Assembly: GCA_937993755.1 (NCBI GenBank)
Contig: CALKMA010000007.1
Span: 1-64,000 of the forward strand
Reading direction: 5' to 3'
Length of the DNA: 64,000 bases
DNA from: HGM13233 sp900762805
Lineage (GTDB): Bacteria; Bacillota; Clostridia; Oscillospirales; Ruminococcaceae
Shown here: in pieces, positions 58,939-64,000 of the stretch
Layout: each line of letters opens with the position of its first letter
How positions within the stretch are numbered: the first letter of the stretch is position 1
The notes under the pieces: generated by a model
Told to the model about the DNA's origin: nothing
Databases searched by the model: none
What the model saw: the letters and a program-made list of their open reading frames with translations, nothing else
Translations under genes and position numbers: made by a program

Positions 58939-61900
58939 CTACACCGACACGGCGCGGCCCAGGGTAAACGACCAGACATAGCAGCCCTCGACCGCGACAC
59001 CCAGCAGCCGCTCGGCGGCGCGGCGGTACCACGCCAGCTGCCCGCCGTAGCGCGCGCGGAGGATATCCTCGGTGACGCCGGCGTCAGATTTATAATCGAT
59101 GATGCGGGCGCGGCCGCCGCGTATGGCGACACAGTCGGCGATGCCCTGCAGCATGACGGTGCGGACGTTGTCGGCAGCGCGGCTCGAAAGCTCGCCGGCC
59201 GGAACGGGCAGGAAAAATTCATATTCGCGGAGCAGCTCGTCGCTGGCAAGGATCTCGGCGAAGAAATCCGAGCAAAGCAGCTGCCGGAGCCTTTTCATAT
59301 CGACACCCTCGGCATAGGCCGGCTCGATATAGCCGCCGTCGAGCAGCCGGCGCAGCTCCCCTTCGGGGTCCTCCCGTGCCAACCGGTAATCGGCATACTG
59401 CATGAACAGGTGCAGCGCCGTGCCGCGCTGCGCGCCTGTCAGTCCGCCGGCCAGCGCAAAGGCCGGCACGGCGACCGTGATGTCGCCCGGCTGCTTGGCG
59501 AGGGCGGTAACGCTGATCTTGGCGGGGATGGCCGAAAAGTCCCTTTCGGGGCTGACCCAATCAAGGCGCGCGCGGATGGCCTGTGCCTCGCCGGGGTCGG
59601 CCGGCGGCGGTGCCGGCAGCTCGGCCGGGGCGGGCGCGCCGTCGGTCACCTCAACGGCGGCGGCGCCCAGCGCAAACGTCTGAATGGGGTTGAAATCGAG
59701 TCCGCTCAGCTCGCGCGGGTGGTTGGCCATCAGTGCCAGCAGGATCCATTCATAAAAGCTGCGGCATTCGGCTACCAGCGCCTCGCGCGCATAGTTGCCG
59801 GTCGTTACGTTGTAAAGCCATGCCAGCCGCTTTTCGCTCTTGGGGGAGGCCAGCACAAAGGTGCAGCGCTTGGCGCGCGTCAGCGCCACATACAGCAGGC
59901 GCACACTCTCCGACATTTGCTTGAACTTCATTTCGTCGGAGATGGCCTCGTAGGCCGCCGTCGAGCGGCGCACTACGCCGTCCTCGCTGCGCAGGCGGAT
60001 GCGCACGCCCATCCCCAGCTCGCTGTCGAACAGCAGCGGCGCGTTGGAGCCGCGGCCGGGGCTGTACTCGGCGTGGGCAAGAAAGACATATTTCCACTCC
60101 AGCCCCTTGGCAGTGTGGATGGTCTTGAGCTGCACCGTGCCGGGCGGGGAACTGCGGCGGTCGGCCGTGCCGCCGGCGCGGGCACGCTCGGCCAGCCGCA
60201 CAAAGCGGGGCAGCGAGCCGTCGGTGACGGCAGCGGCCTGACGCGCGGCGTCAACAAAGGCATTGAGATTGTCAAGCCGGTAGCTGCCGCCCGGACGCGA
60301 GAGCGCCCATGTCTCCAGCTCCAGCAGGCGGACGGCCTCGGCGGCCAGCTGTTCGGCCGGCAGGCGGGTCTTGAGAAACAGCAGCCGCTGCAGGATGCCG
60401 CAGGCGCGCCGCATCGGCTCGCCCTCGGCACGCAGCAGGTTGGTATACAGATGAGCGCGGCGGTCGGCGGCGCGCAGCGCCAGCAGCTCGTCGCCGCCAA
60501 AGCCGATGGCGGGCGTCGTCAGCAGCACCGACAGGTCAATATCGCGCAGCGGGTTATCGACGGCGGCCAGCACGCTCAGCAGCACGGCGCCCTCGTCGGT
60601 CGTGTAGACCGTCTCGGCCACATCGGCGGTCAGCGGAACGCCCTCCTCCTTGAAAACAGCCTCATAAGTCTCGCCGCGGGCCTTGACGGTACTCGACAGC
60701 ACCGCAAAATCCTCATAGCGCAGCGATGGGTCGCCGGCCATCAGCTGCCGGATGCGGCGGGCGATGCAGCGCGCCTGCGCACGCTCCGGCTCCTCATCCT
60801 TTCCGGTCAGGATCGACAGCACCAGCCCGCAGCCGCCGTCGGCGGCCCCCTCGTGCGCCACCATGCGCTCGGCCGGATAATCGATCTCGCCGGTCCGGCG
60901 GGTCATGATGACGTCGAATATTTCGTTGGCCGCCGCGATGACGGAGCCGTCGCTGCGGAAGTTTTCGAGCAGGCGGACATCCATGGGAAAACGGTCGGGC
61001 CGTTCGCCCGCCAGTGCGGCGGGAAAGGCGGCGTCGCGCTCGCGCAGCATGATGCGCGGCTCGGCCCGCCGGAAGCGGTAGATGCTCTGCTTGGCGTCGC
61101 CCACCAGAAACAGCTTGCTCCCCTCCGCCGAGATGGCATTGTACAGAGTGCTTTGCAGGTCATCGGTGTCCTGATACTCATCGACCATGACCTCGGCGTA
61201 ATAGTCGGACAGCTCGGCCGCCAGCGGCGTCGGACAGCCGTTCTGCACCAGAAGCGACAGGGCATAGCGGCAGATATCGGTGAATTCATAGGCGCGCCGG
61301 CGCTTTTTGATGGCAAACAGCGTCTGCTCGAACAGGCTCTCGGCCTCGAACAGCACGGTGGCGGCCGGCAGCATGCGGCGGCAGTCGTCGCGATAGCTGC
61401 TCTCACTCAGAAAGCTGTACTGCTTGTCGAGCGTCTTGACGATATCGGCCGCCGCTGTCTTGAGTCCCTTGAGGGCGGCCGCCGTGTCGGGGTCGCCCTT
61501 GGGCACCAGCAGCCGCGGCGCGGAAAACCGGCCGAGGCGGCGAACCTTTTCCTCCAGGCCGTCGGCGGCGGCTATTTCCTCCAGCCGGTCCCGCATTTCG
61601 CGGAAAACGGGCAGACATTTTTTCTCAAATGCCTCATCGGTCAGCGACAGCTCGCAGCCCTTGCGGCAGAGCGACAGCGCATAATCGACCTGCCGGCCGA
61701 TGCGGGCTTTGAGAGCGCAGCCGAAAACCGAGCGGTCAAGCGGCAGGCCGTCCGAGAGCTGACCGAGGCATCTCGCGCGGAAAGCCTCCGGGTCTCCGGT
61801 GCGCGTAAGCTGCTCGTAGAGCGACAGCACCAGCCCCTCGGTGCCGCGGTCGTCGCGCGACGAGCCGAACATATCGGCCAGCTCACAGAAGCGGCGGTCG

Positions 61901-62337
61901 GCGTACATCGTCTCCAGCGTCTGTTCAAGCGCCTGGTCGCGCATGGCGTCAGCCATGGCGCCCGTCTCGATGGAAAAGTCGGGCGGGATGTCAAGCTCGG
62001 CAAAATGCTCGGCGCACAGCTTTCTGCAGAAAGAGTCAAAGGTGCCGATATGGGCGCGGCGCACCAGCAGCGCCTGCCGCCGCAGCCATTCGCCGCCCTG
62101 CTGCTGCACCAGCTCGTCGAGCCGGCGGCCGAGGCGGCTGCGCAGCTCGTCAGCGGCGGCGTTGGTGAAGGTGATGATAAGCAGGCGGTCGGCATCGATG
62201 CGGCGCGCCGTGATATGCTCGACGGCGCGGGCCACCAGCACGGCTGTTTTGCCGCTGCCGGCTCCGGCGCTGACAACGATCTTGCCGCCGAAGGCGTCGA
62301 TGGCCTTTTTCTGTGCCGGTCTCCAATCGAAGGTCAT
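58939..62337 (-). CDS. addA: ATP-dependent helicase/nuclease AddA
   Basis: The 1132-residue UvrD-like helicase and RecB-type nuclease of AddAB, which resects DNA breaks for RecA recombination. Visible are Walker A VVSAGAGSGKTAVL (N-terminal), motif II DEYQDTDDLQ and LVGDAKQSIYRFR. KTIHTAKGLEWKYVFL, VALTRAKRC and the C-terminal nuclease core ARIIDYKSDAGVTED (Asp-x-Lys) follow. It overlaps the addB stop by 4 nt, in the usual addB-addA order. Confidence 0.96.
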   Translation of the reverse strand: MTFDWRPAQKKAIDAFGGKIVVSAGAGSGKTAVLVARAVEHITARRIDADRLLIITFTNAAADELRSRLGRRLDELVQQQGGEWLRRQALLVRRAHIGTFDSFCRKLCAEHFAELDIPPDFSIETGAMADAMRDQALEQTLETMYADRRFCELADMFGSSRDDRGTEGLVLSLYEQLTRTGDPEAFRARCLGQLSDGLPLDRSVFGCALKARIGRQVDYALSLCRKGCELSLTDEAFEKKCLPVFREMRDRLEEIAAADGLEEKVRRLGRFSAPRLLVPKGDPDTAAALKGLKTAAADIVKTLDKQYSFLSESSYRDDCRRMLPAATVLFEAESLFEQTLFAIKKRRRAYEFTDICRYALSLLVQNGCPTPLAAELSDYYAEVMVDEYQDTDDLQSTLYNAISAEGSKLFLVGDAKQSIYRFRRAEPRIMLRERDAAFPAALAGERPDRFPMDVRLLENFRSDGSVIAAANEIFDVIMTRRTGEIDYPAERMVAHEGAADGGCGLVLSILTGKDEEPERAQARCIARRIRQLMAGDPSLRYEDFAVLSSTVKARGETYEAVFKEEGVPLTADVAETVYTTDEGAVLLSVLAAVDNPLRDIDLSVLLTTPAIGFGGDELLALRAADRRAHLYTNLLRAEGEPMRRACGILQRLLFLKTRLPAEQLAAEAVRLLELETWALSRPGGSYRLDNLNAFVDAARQAAAVTDGSLPRFVRLAERARAGGTADRRSSPPGTVQLKTIHTAKGLEWKYVFLAHAEYSPGRGSNAPLLFDSELGMGVRIRLRSEDGVVRRSTAAYEAISDEMKFKQMSESVRLLYVALTRAKRCTFVLASPKSEKRLAWLYNVTTGNYAREALVAECRSFYEWILLALMANHPRELSGLDFNPIQTFALGAAAVEVTDGAPAPAELPAPPPADPGEAQAIRARLDWVSPERDFSAIPAKISVTALAKQPGDITVAVPAFALAGGLTGAQRGTALHLFMQYADYRLAREDPEGELRRLLDGGYIEPAYAEGVDMKRLRQLLCSDFFAEILASDELLREYEFFLPVPAGELSSRAADNVRTVMLQGIADCVAIRGGRARIIDYKSDAGVTEDILRARYGGQLAWYRRAAERLLGVAVEGCYVWSFTLGRAVSV

Positions 62338-64000
62338 AGTGCTTCCTCCTGTTCAAATCGGGTGACGGCGTCGCTCCTTGCCTCGCGGTGGGGCTTCCTG
62401 CCGCGGCAGAGGGCGGCATAGTCGCATCTGTCGCAGGGATCCACATCGCCCACCGTGATGGGGTCGGGCGCAAAGCGGCCGGCGCGTATTTCAGCGGCCA
62501 TATCGGTCAGCAGCCGGTCGATATGCCGGCCGATACGTCCCAGCCGCTCGGCACTGGCCAGCGTCTCAGCCATTTTGGGGGCGTCGGGATCGTCGCCGAT
62601 GGAGGGGATGAAGATGCCCTTCTCCTGCTCGACGCCGGCCAGCACGCGGTCGTCGGCCAGCAGCAGACCGTCCATGCGGTACATCCTGTCGCCCGCCGCG
62701 CTGAGATCCGGCTCGGAATGCTGGAACATGACGCCGGCCGGAATGGGGCGGCCATAGCGTGCCGCGCCGTTCTCGCAGATCGAGAAAAGATAGATGAACA
62801 TCTGCACCGAAATGCCGTAGTAAACCTCCGGCAGACTGAATTTCTTGCTGCCCGTCTTGTAATCGACAACACGGATAAAGTCGCCGTCGTCGGTGTGCAT
62901 GACGTCAACGCGGTCAACCTTGCCCTCCACCCGGACACTGCTGCCGTCGGGCAGCAGCAGGACGCGCGGCTCGCAGTCGCCGCCGCGGGCGATGGACAGC
63001 TCATAATCGACGGACAGAAAGCGGGTGGCACGCTGCTCGCGCTGGGTATGCAGCAGCAGCCGTACCGCCTGATCGGTCAGCCGGCCGGTAAGATAATCCA
63101 GCCGCCGCGAATGGAAGCCGGGAGCCATCTCCGCCATATAATCGGCAGCCGCCTGACAGGCCATGGTGCGCAGCTCGGCCGGCGGCAGCTCGGTAAAGCG
63201 GTCGCCCCCCTGCTGCATGACCCGCTGCATCAGATAGTGCAGCAGGTTGCCGATCTCGCGGAAATCGAGCTTGGCCGGTGTCAGCGGCCGCGCCTTGATG
63301 AGATACTGCATGAAGAAGCGCAGCGCACAGCGAGAAAAGCTCTCGGCGCGGCTGGGCGATATCATCATATCCTCGCCGACATAGGCCCGCACGGCGGCCG
63401 TGTCGGCCAGCTTAAAGTCCGGGTCGCCCGCCGTCAGCCGCTCGCCCAGCACGGCCTCGGCCATCACCGGGTCGGCGCACAGCAGCAGGCGGGCCGAGCC
63501 TTCATTCTGGATCAGCGGCGTGTCCCACCGGGCAAAGCTCTCCTCGCCGGTCGCCGCAATGTAGGCCTCTATCAGCGGGCTGCGAAGGCAGGCCGCGCCG
63601 CGGCTGTCGGTGCGGGGCGATGAAATATAGAGGCGGCTCTCGGCGGCGGTCAGCACCCGATAGCAGCGCAGCAGGCGCTCATGATAAAGATGGTCAAAGG
63701 AACCGGGCAGGGTGCCGTCGGGCGACAGCAGCGCCCGCTCCCGCTCGGTAAAGAGGCCGGCGGCCTCGTTTTCACGCGGAAAAACACCGCTTACCGCCCC
63801 CATCACAAAAACAACGGGCTTTCGGATGGGGCGCGAGCGCTCGACGTCGCCCACTGTGACCTCGGCCAGCATCTGCGGCACATCGAACAGCTTGACGGCA
63901 GCGGCCTCGGTGCGGAGCAGCCCGGCTATCTCGCGCGGCGGCACCCGGTCGCCCAGCAGCAGCGCGTGGAGATTGTCAAGGATGCCGGTCAGCAGCTCGT
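62334..64000 (-). CDS. addB: AddB nuclease subunit, C-terminal part (runs off right edge)
   Basis: Second subunit of AddAB, with an inactive helicase-like half and a C-terminal nuclease. The reading frame is open to the window end, so the gene continues beyond it; 555 codons are visible. Features are the last helicase-like motifs, the nuclease core FIRVVDYKTGSKKF, and the four cysteines of the AddB [4Fe-4S] cluster: Cys in FSRCALRFF upstream and CDRCDYAALC at the end. It overlaps addA by 4 nt. Confidence 0.94.
   Translation of the reverse strand, partial: ELLTGILDNLHALLLGDRVPPREIAGLLRTEAAAVKLFDVPQMLAEVTVGDVERSRPIRKPVVFVMGAVSGVFPRENEAAGLFTERERALLSPDGTLPGSFDHLYHERLLRCYRVLTAAESRLYISSPRTDSRGAACLRSPLIEAYIAATGEESFARWDTPLIQNEGSARLLLCADPVMAEAVLGERLTAGDPDFKLADTAAVRAYVGEDMMISPSRAESFSRCALRFFMQYLIKARPLTPAKLDFREIGNLLHYLMQRVMQQGGDRFTELPPAELRTMACQAAADYMAEMAPGFHSRRLDYLTGRLTDQAVRLLLHTQREQRATRFLSVDYELSIARGGDCEPRVLLLPDGSSVRVEGKVDRVDVMHTDDGDFIRVVDYKTGSKKFSLPEVYYGISVQMFIYLFSICENGAARYGRPIPAGVMFQHSEPDLSAAGDRMYRMDGLLLADDRVLAGVEQEKGIFIPSIGDDPDAPKMAETLASAERLGRIGRHIDRLLTDMAAEIRAGRFAPDPITVGDVDPCDRCDYAALCRGRKPHREARSDAVTRFEQEEAL

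Noticed and set aside
59410..62421. Plus-strand open frame of about 1000 codons opposite addA
   Set aside because: Exact shadow of addA; the minus strand has all helicase and nuclease motifs.

Overview
The window looks like a chromosomal segment of an anaerobic, endospore-forming, GC-rich member of the Clostridia (Oscillospirales-like). Evidence is indirect: the sporulation genes spoIIR and a spoVA-family gene, [FeFe] hydrogenases, a ferredoxin-dependent 2-oxoacid oxidoreductase, phosphotransbutyrylase/butyrate kinase, Rex, AddAB, and strong AGGAGG-type ribosome binding sites. The species cannot be named from the sequence.

Region 1 (1-12.4 kb, all minus strand) is amino-acid fermentation. 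A glycine cleavage block (gcvT-gcvH-gcvPA-gcvPB-lplA-lpd) is read from a consensus promoter at about 12.42 kb through a 560-nt leader containing an internal attenuator. It is followed by a second unit: ferredoxin, the three VOR subunits, ilvE, ptb and buk. This unit interconverts branched-chain amino acids, 2-oxoacids, acyl-CoAs, acyl phosphates and branched fatty acids. Its own leader ends in a long terminator hairpin and resembles a T-box.

Region 2 (12.4-20.8 kb) is a decayed mobile region with lower GC. In order it holds an IS110-family transposase split by an in-frame TAA, a PTS EIIC remnant, a 5'-truncated phage terminase gene, an intact Fic gene with its own promoter, palindromic operator and terminator (a moron-like insertion), a portal-gene fragment running into an IS30-like tail, a YesN-type response regulator with a truncated YesM-type kinase, and a fragment of a PPi-dependent phosphofructokinase.

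Region 3 (20.8-30 kb) is housekeeping and envelope: pspA with a glycine-rich TPM-like membrane protein, an RDD protein with sppA, a lone spoVA-family gene, galM, and an operon of hexokinase, tyrosine-phosphatase-like and PfkB kinase genes.

Region 4 (30-37.7 kb, plus strand) is a redox and hydrogen-sensing island: a LysR regulator, Rex, an APH-fold kinase, two thioredoxin-like [2Fe-2S] proteins, a PAS-containing [FeFe]-hydrogenase-like sensor, a SpoIIE/PP2C phosphatase and a second, canonical [FeFe] hydrogenase, closed by a strong terminator. A kinase, a phosphatase and a hydrogenase sensor in one unit make this the most interesting system in the window.

Region 5 (37.7-64 kb) is mixed: a DUF1836 regulator divergent from an SGNH hydrolase, a zinc-ribbon protein, a degenerate tRNA-like sequence overlapping the end of a sigma-factor gene, a MATE transporter, ispE, spoIIR, a DUF4375-like protein, a second tyrosine-phosphatase-like protein, an LCP-like membrane protein, a transglutaminase-like lipoprotein, a LUD protein, deoC, a DIP1984-like protein, a nucleoside hydrolase, a Clp ATPase, a CBS protein, a beta-helical carbohydrate-binding lipoprotein, an MFS transporter and addBA (addB runs off the right edge). 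Many genes have well-spaced sigma-A promoters, listed individually. All assignments come from reading the sequence; no database search was run.
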